Shown here: positions 46,788 to 61,600 of the stretch, piece by piece | Layout of the letters: each line of letters starts with the position of its first letter | How positions within the stretch are numbered: the first letter of the stretch is position 1 | NCBI GenBank assembly: GCA_032718565.1 | Contig: JAVGVS010000019.1 | Location: 1,057,146-1,121,145, forward strand | Direction: 5' to 3' | DNA length: 64,000 bases | Source of the DNA: Distichodus sexfasciatus | Lineage: Eukaryota; Chordata; Actinopteri; Characiformes; Distichodontidae | Translations under genes and position numbers: made by a program | Notes under the pieces: generated by a model | The model's database searches: none | Seen by the model: the letters and a program-made list of their open reading frames with translations, nothing else | Told to the model about the DNA's origin: nothing

Positions 46788-49700
46788 TTACGCTTCACTG
46801 GCTGTGCTGTTCCGACTCAGATCTCGAACACCCTGCAGAATCCTCTTCATGTGACCAACCTTTGTCACTCCCAAGTCCTGAAACATACACACACACATGA
46901 AATAAATGTAGTGAATTGAGGCTCCTCTCTAAGTCTCAACAGAACCAATCATTTTGCAGGAAAACACGAGCTAAACCCTAAATACGTTACCTTAAGGTCC
47001 CTCCTCTCCAGGTTCAACAGTTCTGCACCACGCACATCATGTTTGATGAAAATATCCTTATACTCGGAAAGACAGAGATGGTCCAGCCAGATTGCCACCT
47101 CTTCTACTCCCCAGTGATGAACTGTTTCAAAATCCGAATCATATCGAAGTCAGACAAGTGAGAAAGGGGAAAGCAAGAAGGAACGTTTCAGCAGACGTGT
47201 GGGTTAAGAGTGAGGATTTACCAGGAAGGTTGAGTGTGGTGCAGGTCTCCTTATTCTTGTTATTTTTATCCCTCTTGAATTTTGGAACAAGGCGAAATTT
47301 AGCACTGCGGCTCCGCTTCGAGAAGTCAGACGGATGACCCTTCACACAAACACAAACAAGGAGAGATTCAGAAACGTATGACCTTATGATCCTCAACCAT
47401 TGCTTGTTTGTAAAGGGCCAAGCTGTTTGTGGAAGCTTCTTCTATACCCAGTCATGTTGCACCACCTGTTACCTTTACATACAGTATATTAAATTCGGTA
47501 CAGATTTTCTAAATCTTCTCTATGTTGACAGGCAATTGAGTGTGCTTTAGGCAACAAAGCAAGAACTTGTATGCACCAATTTAAAATTTTAAGTATGAGG
47601 CAAAACATCTCTTCCTCTATACAGTTAAAGACTATTTAGAGAATTCACTAATGAATCTTTTCAGAAATATACTGTATATACTGAAAAAAAGAACATATGA
47701 TCACCATAAGTGCATTTTAGTGTTTCTTTACACTGCTATGAAGTCGAGTGATTATTGGTCGGGCCAATTATCTGGGGCCGATATTAGGCACTTTGCCGAA
47801 CGGTGTTCAATTTTGCCCATCACCGATATTAAGTAATTACAAGGCGCACTACTATGACTCCACTGCTGTCTCTTCTCTTTGTGCTGTTTGCTCTCGACTC
47901 GCTGCTTCATTTAATGTCTCGCCCACAACAGTTTCTGAGTGGCTATATGTCACATGAGCAGTAGACAGCCTTGCTGTCACTCACACCAGTCACAAGCACA
48001 GCGTGAAGCTCCGAAAGGGTGGAGAGATTCAGCTGAACCTGTGTATGTAAAATTCTAAATTTTGACACCTTTCCTTTTTTTGCATATCCGTTCCAAATAT
48101 TGTTTATCGGCCTCGTTAACTAGCAATAATCTGTATCAATATCGGCCCTGAAAAACCAATGTTGGTTGGCCTCTATTAAACCATAGGACACCACATCACA
48201 TCTAAAATAATTTTAGTCTGTAGTACTTCAGATATAATTAATATACTATGACTATAACCATCATAGTTACCTAGATATCTAGTTCCCGCTCAGTATAACA
48301 ATGGTTACTGCTCACTCAGAATACTTCACTGCAGTGAATTAAAATCCACCACTTTATACATAGCAAAGAACAAAGCCAATTACATCTCACAGCATAATTA
48401 CTCAATGCATAGATGACTTATCATCCTAGACGTTCTCTGCTTTGCCTCTACTGTCATTTCTTTAACAGCACTGTTTTACTTAAACTAAACTATAACCATG
48501 TCACAAAAATGTTCGCTATTTTCATCAGCTTTTCCTCTCACTGAACATCTGTGGTTTAGCCGTTAGTGTGAGTACCTCATCGTCTACAGGCTCGACAATA
48601 GTGCTGAGCCAGCCAATGTCTGAAAGTCTGCGGAGCTGCAGAGACACTGATGCTAAAGCCATATTCAGCTGCTCACGCTGGGACGGCTCCAAATGCTGTA
48701 CGTACATATGCAAACACAAAAAAGACAGAAACAGTTACATATACATACTCATACCTGACCCAAAAAGAGAACAACAGAATGTACATTTTTGTGTGCTATA
48801 TTAAAAGAGAATTTAAACATATGGCTGAGCTTAGAAATAAATATGTCCAATGATATTTTAGTTGCTTTTTGTGATTTGATATAAATGGAAGTGACTTAAA
48901 TCAGACTCCAGATAAAGTCTCATATTGATCGCTGACTCCTGAATCGAACAGAAATCGTAGCAGACTTGCTTGTTGCCCATTAAATTGATGTAACATTTTA
49001 TAACGATGAAACTTACCAGACACCTCTTCCCCGCTAGAAGCAATTCAGTTTCACTGTGCAGCGCCTTCACGTTCCCCACCATTTGGACCACTACACTACA
49101 CGTCAGCTCCTGTGCATGCATACACATACATACATTAGTAAAAAATAAGCTTTCAAATATTTGTTGCAGTCATTCAAAAAAGTTGTCTTGTGTTCTCAAT
49201 ATCGTTCACTATTTGTTAAGGGTCCCTTTAAACCCCTCAACAAAAGAGAAAGAGTGTAAAGTCACTCACCGTGTTGTTTTTGGAGTTAGCGTAAACCATG
49301 TCCATCACTTTGGAGCTGGCATTTACTGCATGGGCCAACTCCTGCTCCATGCTGGGGTGAGTCTGTGCAATCTCTCTTATGCTGAAACACACAAATTTAT
49401 ACATTGCTTTCCCTTTACAAGTAAAAGAAATTAAAATATAAGCTCAATAAGAAATATGTAGAATGAAAAAAAGGGCTTTGAGGTTTTTTTTAATGTCTGG
49501 CGATTTTAAGAGGTGGTGTTCCAAGTCTTCAAAGCACAGAAGATTTGTGCTCCTTCCAAATTTTTTTCACTTTCTCTACCTCAAATACTTGGCCATTGAC
49601 ATGAAGATGGATTTGGTCAGCACATGAAATTTTGAGGTCAACAACCGTCCCTTTGTGACTTAGATTTGCTGACAGGTCTCATCAGATTCATGCCACTAAC

Positions 49701-52700
49701 AAACTTGATGATGTTCATTTCTAGGATAGCAACTCTCATGCAGGGTGTAGCCAAGCAAAAGCCAACCCCATCCTGCACTTCAGAAGCTGTGCACCTACAA
49801 GACGTGACTCAAGTACCCTCCTCAAATAGTAAACAGGATCGAACCCATTAGTTCTTTTGTTTGTGTTTCTGCATGTTTGTGTGTACCTGTGTATGAGGGC
49901 TCCTGCTGCCTGTCCAAAAAGACTGATCTGGTTGGTCTCCTCCTCAGACACAATCTCTGGATGCACAGCAGGCTGGGAGATGGGTCGCGAGAAATCATAT
50001 TTCTGTTTATCTTCCCATGACTTCAGAGTGTTTTCAAAAGCCTGCAACACACACACACACACACACACTTTAACATTCTATATTCCCACTAGCATTTTCA
50101 GTAGTTTATCAGTAGCAAACTTTCAAAATGCTGTAGCATTATAAGTAAAAAAAAAAAATTACATTTGTGACCCGATCTGCCGTAACGAGTCGGAAGTCGG
50201 CGTTCTATTTATTTAGATACGGGCTGATTATGTTGAAAAACATCACAAAAATAGCGATTTTTCTTTTTTGGAGACCAGATTAATTTTGAAGACCTTTTCT
50301 TTCATATAAGACCAAAAAAGAAAAATCGATATTTTTGATGTCTGTCAACATAATCGGCCCGTATATAAATAAATAGAATGCCGACTTCCGACTCATTACG
50401 GCAGATCGGGTCACATATAGTGATATATATAGTGTGGCAGAATGTTAGTTACAAAAGAAAACAATATTCTCTCTCATTAGAAAGACATGTGTTTTCAGCA
50501 ATCAGGTGTTTCTAATTGGCAGGCATGGCGTCTGATAGGCTACTTTTCTGCGCATTCTCGTTGCTTCACAGTGCATCAGCTGTGAGACGGAGTCAGAGCA
50601 TGCAGTCCACCTTGGCAAAGATGGAAGTAAGAATCTGTGGCTTCAATGTAGTTTGCTACTTTTTCTCTGTAGCTTGTAATATAGCTTACTACTATACTAA
50701 AACTGTAGTTTTGCGGTAGTTTAGCTACTTTTAATCACAAGTAGTTTAAAGCTTCTACCATTGAAAAGTAGCTTCCTCAACACTGAGTGTTGGTGGCGAG
50801 TGTAGACTAACCCGGTCTCTGGTGAGTGTTTGTGTGCGATTCTTGTGGATAATCCTGATGTATCCAGGTGGCTGTATCCAGGCCTCTCCGTCTACCTGCA
50901 CAGGGACGCCTTCCTCTCCCAGGATCGTGATCTTTACCGTACGACACTACAGCAAAACAAACGAGTCGTCTGACGGAGAATGGGACAGACTAGTGTTTGT
51001 TATGTTTAGTGCATGCAGGTTGCACAGAGGTTATACCTGGGCTATCCGATGATGCTGAAGGTTTATTACTCGTGACACAGCCATCTGCATGCTGCCAAAC
51101 ACTGCTACCACCTCCAGAATCTTGTCATCAAAAGACGGGGCAGTGAACGTCTGAAAAACACATGCAGACAGGTTCCTTAACAGAGATACAATGATAATCC
51201 TGCACGTGAAAGGTTTCTTTATTCTGACAGAAGGCAGGTTGGCTTCCGTTACTCAGGGTTCAGTACACAGGTCAGAGTTAGGATTAGACACTTACATCGT
51301 CCTCTTTTGTTCCACCCCAGAAGTTTGTTCCACCAGCGTAACTGGGAATGTTCAGTACAGCAATGCCCTGAAGACTTGGGAGATGAATCGGCCGACCATC
51401 ACACTGCAAACGCATACACACACGTCAAAACTCCTCAGATTTCAGAGTGTTCAGTAGTCATTCACACAGATTCTCCAGTACTGTATATAAACTTGCACAC
51501 ACACCTCCAGCAGTACCCTCTGCTCCAGGTTCCTGTACGTTCTGTGCAAAAGTTCTTTGGTCCCAAGAACTCCATACCACATCATATTCTTAGTTCGACT
51601 CCTGGATCACACATAAATAAAAGCCACAGTAACTTCACTGTGACAAGACAATGCCTTCTCCACTTCTAAAGCTCAAATTCATAATGAGATCAAAACCGAC
51701 CTGCATTTCTCTGGGTGCTCATCGCGCTTATTGTTGAAGTCCAGTGAGATTTTGGCATCCAGTCCTATCCCAAAATAATTGTTCATGACACACTTCTCTG
51801 TGTAGCATTCGCTGTAGACAAAGAACAGCACAGTGAGGGAGAGCAATGCCAGGGTGAGACGGATGGACGGGAAAGAAGAGATGGACACTCACAGGTTTTC
51901 CAGGTCGCAGCTGAAGGGGTCGGCATTTACCAGCAACCTGCTGATTACTGAACTACTGGAGAGGGAACCAGATATGCCAGCCCTTAAACCTAGAAACACA
52001 CAGATTGAAAATGCATTACAAAACATAATGAGTAACAAGACTGCAAAGACCTCACTGTTTAAAATCTTCAACAAGTCTTAAAATGGTCATGTTACTAGAA
52101 GACCATTGACAAGTTCAAATCAGAATGAAAGTTAATTGAATTGGTGACTAACTGAGCTGCATCATACGGTATGTATTCAAAATATTAATTTTAGTGAAAC
52201 ATGAAACCATAAATGTTAGCTTTGCTAAGTGTAATTCTTGTTTTGTGGCTGAAAGCTTTATTGCACTTCAGACATGTTTGAAAACTTATAAATGAGAACA
52301 GGGAGGGATGGATGGATGGATAAGATCTATGAATCGACTGTTTGTCTGTTGCAAAACAATATTAATCCATAAATCAATTAAATGTAAAATAATTAATTAA
52401 TACCACCATGATTAAGGGGTGGATGGTTTAAAATGCATTCTTACTTGGATAAAAAATTTTGGTACTCAGGATGTTCTCCCTACTTCCTGTCTGAGCAGGA
52501 AGTGATGCAGAGCTGCCCAATGGCAAAGTGCCTTTACTGATAAGCTTCTCACACGGGCCCTTAGAAACTGTTGAGAGGAGAGAGAAAATATTACCATCCA
52601 GAATATTACCAACTGGCACTGGACGGCAAAAACACACTGCAATCAGCAGGTCTGCAAAGTTCCCAGGCGTCCAGGACTTGGCAGTCTTGAAAGCTTGAAG

Positions 52701-55650
52701 TGAAGGCAAATGGACTACTTTTAAGGTTCTTGAAGGTTCGGAAGTTAAGAAGTCTTTGAGACAAGAGGTGAAACATCTTCAAGAACCTTAAAGAAGCCCA
52801 GCTGACTTTGATTCAAGCTTTCAAGACTAAAACCACCACTACAACTCTATGACACATTATATTGGGAACAGTTTTAATATTTGACCCATCCGTTCATGAG
52901 CAGTGGGAAGCTCTATCAGCGCCCGGTAGCAGTGCTTGGGGACGGTACCTTGCTCATGAGTACCTCAGTGGTGTCTTTACCGGTCCAGGAATTGAAGCGG
53001 CGATATTTCCGATCGTGGGGCCAACTCCCTAACCGCTACGCTACCAGCTGCCCTAATTGACTGCTTGTGAAATTTTGCTGAACCTTTTAACAATGGTAAC
53101 AACCTTTTAGCAGAGCATATTAATTACACCCTAGACCCACAGCCGGTAGCTGATAAGCTTTGATGTAAAGACAAATTATTTGTATTTCTGCATTTCTGCA
53201 AAGTACAATAGCAATTATACTTTACCAATCACGTTTAGTAAAAAAAAAAAAAAAAGTTTTTATTTTTAATTCCTGAACAACTGGTTAAAAAATGTCTTTG
53301 ATGTTTTCTCATCACTGCTGAATCACCAAAAATTGTGTATGTAATTACATTCCAACCAGCAATGAAGCGGATACAGACCTCTCCTGACATGACGTACTCT
53401 GGTGCTGTAGGAGGAGCCCAGAGACACCTTATCTGCCTCTTCTTCTTCTTCCTCCTCCTCCTCCTCCTCCTCCTCTTGTTGTGCCAAAGCTGCAAACACC
53501 TCCTCAGTCTGAGCATTCTGATCATCCACCGCTGTAGGAAGAGAGTATATATAAGTAGGTGGAAAGATTATGTGAAGTGTGTATGAGACAGCAATATGCA
53601 TGATCAGAAGGAGACGCCCAAATACTGTGAGAATGAGTTACACAAGCAGCAGTGAGAACAAACCAGGGGTGCGTTTCCCGTAAGCAACTAACGTAGCGTA
53701 CGTTAGCAGCTAACAGTGTACGTTAGCAACTAACAGTGTACGTTAGCAACTAAGTGTACGTTAGCAACTAAGTGTACGTCAGCAACCAGCCTAGTGTACG
53801 TTAGCAACCAGCCTAGTGTTCCTAACGTAGTTAGCAATACGTTAGCAACTATGCTTTTGGGAAACACAACCCAAAACAGGGTTTAAAACTCTTTTGTTTT
53901 TAAATATGTTTTACATTTTTAGGTTTTAAATCTGGGAGATTTATTATTGTTGCTGAGTCATTTTTATCCAGCAAGTCATTACATAGCAATGGTTTCAAAG
54001 TTTAAGAACATTACCAATAATGACACTATCATAAATGTTCATTAACTAATCTTGTCTTATCCGAACACAGGGATTTTACTGGTGCAAACGAGCATTTGAC
54101 CAGCAGATGTCGCTGTGATGTTGTGTGCTGTGATTTAAACATTCTGAAAGAATCTAAATTTTAACTGTCTCAGGTGTTTCTAACTCCCAAACCCACATTT
54201 CACTAAAACATATATATTACACCAAAAACATTAACCATAATGTAACAGATATAAATTAAAAATATAAATAAAAAGGAAATTTAAATCACACTCACTAACT
54301 ACTAATTTAAATGATATTACTATGAACACATTTTACACTTCAGTCTCAAGCATGAATAAAGCAACAATATTTTATCTCTTCAGCTTAAGACTTGCGTGAT
54401 GACTGGCAGCTTTACAACAAACCAGTATAAAAAGGCCAGCTCGTCACACACCCATTTCTGCTACCTGATATCTCACCCATGGTATAAATTGGGAAATCTT
54501 AATTGTTGCCTCACTTTTTCCCCCCTCACAGATCTAGGTGCCTTATTGCCAATTCTGGTCTTAACAAGAAACATACAGCTAATGTTTTTTTACTGTAAGC
54601 TTTTTTAACCAATCAGTGTGTCTACTTTTGTAATTCTCACTTTCTTATAACATAGTCGTTACTACAGATCACAGTTACCATAGATTAACGTTTCGCAATC
54701 CCAGTCCTCGCGGAACACCACTCTGCACAGATTCGCGTTTCCTGACCCACAGCACAGCTGATGCTACTGATTATCTAATTAGCAACGTAGGATCGCATGC
54801 GGCGGTCCAGGAAATACCGAATCTGTTCAGAGCAGTGTTCCGCGAGGACTGGGATTGGGAAACGCTGCTATAGTTTATACTTTACATAAATCGTTTGTCT
54901 ATTTGGTTTACTTTGGCGTTACTCACAAGCAGCTGTTTAAGTTAACCAGCTACACTTTTGGTAGTATGTGCACGTACCCTTTTCTGTGTGCTCAATGATC
55001 TGCCTGATTGCTTTCTTCAGGCTGTTTGCTCGGAGCATCAGCTGCTCTCTGGGTTTAAAAATGGCGGCTGGTGGACGGGGAGAGCACGGGACTGGAGCAG
55101 TGGGAGGGGCTGTGGGCGGAGACGGTAAAACTGACTCCGCCTCTTCCTGCTCCTCTGCGATGGTTGGAGGGGGCGTTGCCATGACGCTGGTGGCCTGGGC
55201 CTCCTCACTCAAGGTTTTTAATAATGAGTCCAACTTTTCTTTTAAGACTCCACACTGTAGCCAATCACAAACACTCTCAGGTCTCAATCAAGATAATCAG
55301 AAAAACTCATCTATTTAACAACCACTCAGAAAAATTCTCCAAGATTCAAAAATCTTCACCTTTTTAGCCATCGTCTCAGACTCTTCAGAGTTCTCTCTGT
55401 TTTTTTCGTATGCTCGACCCACTCTTGCTACAAAGTCCTTCACCGTTTCACAAAGGACTCTGCAGGAAACAGTACAAAACTTAAGCATAAATTTCAAACA
55501 TAAATATTACATTTTGAAATTTATTTTTGTTATTTTGCAGAACTGTTAACAATCAATAAAGCAACAAAGCATGTTATAATAAACATCATCACAATCTTTG
55601 GTTCAAATAAATTAGTTGTATAATTTATGTTGCATCGATAGAACAGGATC

Positions 55651-55687
<37 letters not shown>

Positions 55688-58600
55688 CGTGGCCTACTTG
55701 GCAGAGGAGATGACTACAGAATGCTGATCAGAAGTAAGGATTTTGGACAGATGGGCTGCGACAGAATCCTCATATGTCAAAATGTGTTGGACCTGCAGAA
55801 GAACCAGGAAATCAGACAAAATCTCTTAATCCATCCATCACTTCCTAACGCTTATTTTGGCCAAACCTTCATTAAATTCTCCCAGTCTAAGCAAACAAAA
55901 GAAAACTAATCAGAAGGAAACTCTTTCGCCGTTAAAATCACCTCTGAGTCCTCACTGCAGTCTTCGGTTACTGTGGAGCTGGAGTGCTGCCGTGGAAACT
56001 TGGTCTCATATACCATTATGCTCCACCTGGAAGTGTGAAAAAGCACTTAATTATTACTGTTGCACTGTTATTACTGCACGCAATTTCACATAACCACCCA
56101 CAGTCTACAGGACGCTGAGATCAGAGTGCTGGTTGAGCTAGTTTTAACGCAGTGACGCTATTTAACGAGCACTTCTACAAGTCACAGAAGAAGAAGCAAA
56201 AAAAAAAAAGACAATGTTCTGGTCTCGATTCCCTTCTTGCAACACGGACAAGAACATAAACACACTTCACATACACATAAAAAATATAAGGGTTAACACT
56301 AAGCACATAAAAATAAACTTAAGTATTACAAAGATCCCAGGGTATGAGTAAGAGATACCCAATGCATAATTTATGATTTATGTTTAAGTCGTGAAACTGC
56401 AACTAGTGCTTCTCATTTAGCCTGCCAGCAAATTCCTATCTTCAACAAGAAACATGCAGCTGGTATTCATTAGGATTTTCAACTCAAATTGTGTTTATGC
56501 TTTAGTAATTAATAACAGTAAGCCATATCATAACTGTTGATAACATACTGTCTGTCAGGCTTGACTAGCAAATAGCCCCTTCAGAAGCAAGCAAGGCAAC
56601 ACTGCTAGCACCATGTTCATGTTTGTTACTTAATGGTTAGCTGAGTATCTAATGTGTTAGCCAATGTAACACTCCAGACTCTCAAGAGATACTGGTTTAT
56701 TAACAGACTCTCTGTACACAATCTTTCATATTCTAACTGTTTCTGTACAAATTACTGAAAAGTATTGCACAGACTCTGGTTCTCCACTACTGTTAAAATA
56801 TCTGCACAAACTTAAATGTTAGTCAGACCTTTTAAGAGATACTGTTTTATTAATAGACTGTGTATAGAGTTTTCATATTGAAACTGTTTCTAACCTCACA
56901 TTCACCATGCACATCAGTCAATGAAAAGTAAAAGTATTCAGTCAAGTAAGTCAATTTCCACTTTTGTAGGTAATACTGCATCCAAACTGCCTCTCTATCT
57001 ACCTCTATTTCTATCTCTAGTTTAAAGTTATATTTAATATTCCATTTCTAGTTTAAAATGTATATTTTGTATTCTATTTATATATGTTTACTCCATGTGC
57101 CTTATTTGTTCTTTGCTCCCTGTTTTCGTATTGCACTGTAAAAACAGGAGTCACGTCGTCTCGTCTCTCTGTATATCTGCACAGTATATAGCAGAGATGA
57201 CAAAGTTTACTTTGGCCTCGTTTACACTGCAGGTCTTGATGCTCAATTCTGATTTGTTGCCTATATCCGATTTTTTTGACCTTCTGTTTACACGTTTTTT
57301 TAAATTGTGACCCTTATCCGATTCGCTTGTTACACGACGTCATTAAACCGCGATGAAGTACTAAATTGTCGCAGTTTTAATGATGTACAGAACGCAATGC
57401 CTAGGAAAATCCGATCTGACTGTTTACATGACAGTCGCATTTGCACATATCTGATTTATTTCCACATATGAACGAGGCCTGAAACCGATCTCAAAATATC
57501 CGAATGCATGCGTTTTTTTCCTGTTTACACTGTCATGGAACAGATCCGATCTGTGTCACATATGAGCAAAAAATCGGAACTGGGTCACATTTAAATGACA
57601 GTGTAAACGAGGCCGTAGACTTTGAAACTGTTACTGACCGCATGCACATTCAGTGTAAGAAGTCAATTCCAAGACCATAGTTGTCGGTTGAATACTGCAT
57701 CCTAATTGTCTCTCTTTCTACTTCTACTTCTAGTTTAAAGTGTATATTTTCTATTGTATTTATATATTGTTTATTCTGTTTGCCCTATTTGTTCTTCGTT
57801 TCCTGTCCTTTATTGTTTGCACTGAGAAAACTGGAGCCACGTCGTCTCGTCTCTCTCTCTCTGTATACCTGTACAGTATATAGCAGAGAGATGACAAAGT
57901 TTACTTTGACTTTGACTGACAGAAGAACAAATGTGTAAATTGTGTAGCACTGAACATGGGTGAAATGTTAATGTGCTCATTCTTTTAGTCTCAATCCGTA
58001 ACATGCTACACAAAGAAGAGGAAGCATTAGCGCAGACCATATACACAGAAAACACCATAAAAATATAACCTTACAACCAAAACCACCTCACCTGTCTAGC
58101 ATCTTGGTGCTGGCTCGCTCCAGTTTTTCCAGGATTTGTGGCAGCTGAGTGTCATCATCACACGCCGACCCCCAGCCCAGCACCCTCGCCAGGTCATTTC
58201 CTGTTCCCAGTGGCAACACCCCCAACTGGCACTGGACGGCAAAAACACACTGCAATCAGCAGGTCTGCGAAGGTTCTTAGTCGTCCAGGACATGGCAGTC
58301 TTGAAAGCTTGAAGTGAAGGGAACTGGAGTACTTTTAAGGTTCTTGAAGGTTCGAAAGTTAAGAAGTCTTTCAGACAAAATATAATGAATATAGCCTTGC
58401 ATGCACTGGCACCAATAAGGAGACTCTGATATCTTCAAGAACCTTAAAGAAGCCCAGCTGCCTTCGATTCAAACTTTCAAGACTAAAACCACCACTACAA
58501 CTCTGACACATTATATTGGGAACAGTTTTAATATACGACCTCTGCATTTGACCCATCCGTTCATGAGCAGGGGGAAAGCTCTATCAGCGCCCGGTAGCAG

Positions 58601-61600
58601 TGCTTGGGTACGGTACCTTGCTCATGAGTACCTCAGTGGTATCTTTACCAGTCCAGGAATTGAAACGCCGATATTTCCGATCGTGGGGCCAACTCCCTAG
58701 CCGCTATGCTACCAGCTGAACTAATTGACTGTTTGTGAAATTTTGCTGAACCTTTTAACAATGGTAACAACCTTTTAACAGAACATATTAATCACCCCCT
58801 AGACCCACAGCCGGTAGCTGATAAGACTTGATATAAAGACAAATTATTTGTATTTCTGCATTTCATCCAAAAAATAAAAAGCACTGTGTGATGGAAAAAC
58901 ATCTTTCATATTTATTTAGATGCATGACCAAAGATTACACCATTGTGTCTCTATATGTTTACCTGTTTGTGCAGCATCAGTGCATCTATCTCTGAGAGAA
59001 CCCAGCCAACACTACCGTCCCCTCCACACACCAAGATTCGGAACGTGTCAAACTTCTGAAACAGACGCAAACTACACACACACACACACACAACACACAT
59101 CCATTATTACTTTTATTTAATCCTTATACCATGCACGATTAGTATTATCATGATCAGGTTTTCCACTGCAGAGGCGACAGATGGCACTCACCCGAGATGT
59201 GGACCTCCATTCATCAAGTCAAACACCTGAGCAGGGTTCAGAAGCTGTTTGAACCGTCGTAAAAACTTTACACCCTGATTGTCCCCACTCTTACTATTAA
59301 CAAAGACCAGCAAAGGACTCGTGCAGGACGGCGGACACGTCGCCTTCCAGAACCCTATTAACACACAATTTAACAGTATATATTAGAGCTCTTGGACCAG
59401 GGGTGGGCGTTCTAACCACTAGTGCACCATCCCCCTTGTTTACTAAGACCTTATTTACTGGTCATTAAATTATATAAAATCCTTAATAATTATTTGTTAC
59501 AAAGCCTGGTTTAGGCAACATAGAAAAAGCTGTTTGCAGTTCTTAAGGTCAAAGTTTAAGTATTTTTCTATAAATTCAATACAAAACACATTTTACCATT
59601 AACTTCCTAAAAAAGACTCACGACTTCTGCTCACCATCAGAGTCTATGCTGTTGAGGGCAGTAGGTGGAATCACAGAGACCTTACACTGACCCAGTGGAC
59701 ACTTAGCAGAGAGTTGATCTTTACATACTGCATGCACCTGAAACACAGACACACACACACTTTTTAGAAAAGCTCTGTGACAACACACATTTAAGAAAAT
59801 TCCCAGCAAATGCACAAACACACATAAAGACACACCATGGCTTTACACCAGAGACAGCGCCAGTCCTGCAGGCGCAGAACACTTCCGCAGGTTTTGTCAC
59901 ACACGGTGCATTTAGCACTGACCGGCAGATTTCCCTCCAGCCACTGATGAGGCATTGAGATCTAAAAGAGACAAAAAGATAGAGTTTGCTCTAAAATGCT
60001 TTAATTTTCAGTGAGTCCCTGCTCTCACATCTGTTCTCACAAGGTTTTGCATCTCTGAGAACACCTACTTCAACACTAATCACAGAAGGAAAGGCGTTTA
60101 TATTGTCCTCTGTACTTCCCCAGTGTGGCCTCTAGGTGTCCCTGTTCCCCTCAACACTTGTCTTTGTCCCATACTACTGGCATACTTAGACACCAGTTGC
60201 AGCCTTAACTAAAGACACATGGAGCTTCTTACCAAAGCATAAAGGAGAATTTTTACAATTTTCTAACCACATCCTACATCACGTATGAAATAATGTAGAC
60301 CCGCAGTGATATAACACAATACAGGTACTTTATATTGGTCTAGAATTACAAAGAGCAACGTCTAGTGACGTACATTTACATTTAAGACATCCAGCAGACC
60401 TCTTAGAGGCGAGTATCCTAACTACAAGACCACCACCACTCCTAACTTATGTTTCCTTCCTTGAAAGCGTTCTCAAACGAGCCAACATCAGACAGTCGGG
60501 TCTATTTTATTAAGCAGCAAAGCTTAGGTTAACTTTTGCAAACAAAAAATGAAAAACTGTTAGAATCTGGCACATGTGAGTCAACTCTCAACTAACAATT
60601 GTTGGGTCTGAATTAAACATGGCACGATATCACTTTTTAGGTCCAATATTGGTACCGATATTGTAAATTTGGATATCTGTCGATACGACACAAATCCAAT
60701 ACAGCCTTTTTAAACCAGAAAACAGAAAACAATGCCTTAAAAAATTGTCTGAATACATGACTGAGATTATTCTGTTCTGTTTAAGGAAATACTTAAATAC
60801 TGTGTTCCTAACTAAAACAATGTCATAATTACACACCCATATGTATGTGCAAAATTATTTATACTTAAAATAACATCTCAAAAATTCTTCGTTTAAACAC
60901 AGTTGTCATTTTGTGACAGTCCCTAATCATCAGGAACACAGAGATTGCGAGCGAGAGCTGATCACTGTCATATCAATATGTACAAATTAGTGCAAATGTC
61001 GAGCAATAAACCAGCTTTACCGCAGCACCACTGCCGATGCGTAAAAGCGATCTCCATATTTTATCGAGAAAAATGTCATGACGATAACGATGATAAACGT
61101 AAACTATAAAATTCGATCACACTTGTTTGTCCACTATGCGACAGCGCCTTGAGATAGACAGTATCTTTGGCCAATCACGTAGCTTGGCATAACGCCAGCA
61201 CAACAGCCAATCGCGGCCAATGATGCAAATTTGCCCATAGCACGCGAAGAAGCCGCGTGGTAAACATTAGCGAAGTGGTCGTGTGCCGAGATACACTTAA
61301 CGTTCAGAGCGCTTATTGTGCGGCCCTAAGAAAAGATGTCGGACAACCAGGACGCAGTGGTGAGTGAAGAAGCGGATGAAAATGCAGGGTTTCCCGCAGC
61401 GCTTTATAGTTACGCGACCGCTTTGACAACAAGTGCGTCCCGCCTTAACTACGTCCGCCTGGGAAAAAAATAATAAAATACGAACATGAAAGTACCCGAT
61501 GAGGCTTTTCGTAACTTAGCAACAACAAGCACCGGGAAAGCGCTCTGGAAGTGAGTTGTTGACGGCTCTCTTTTGCCGTTCTTTGGCAGTTCTTGGGTTA

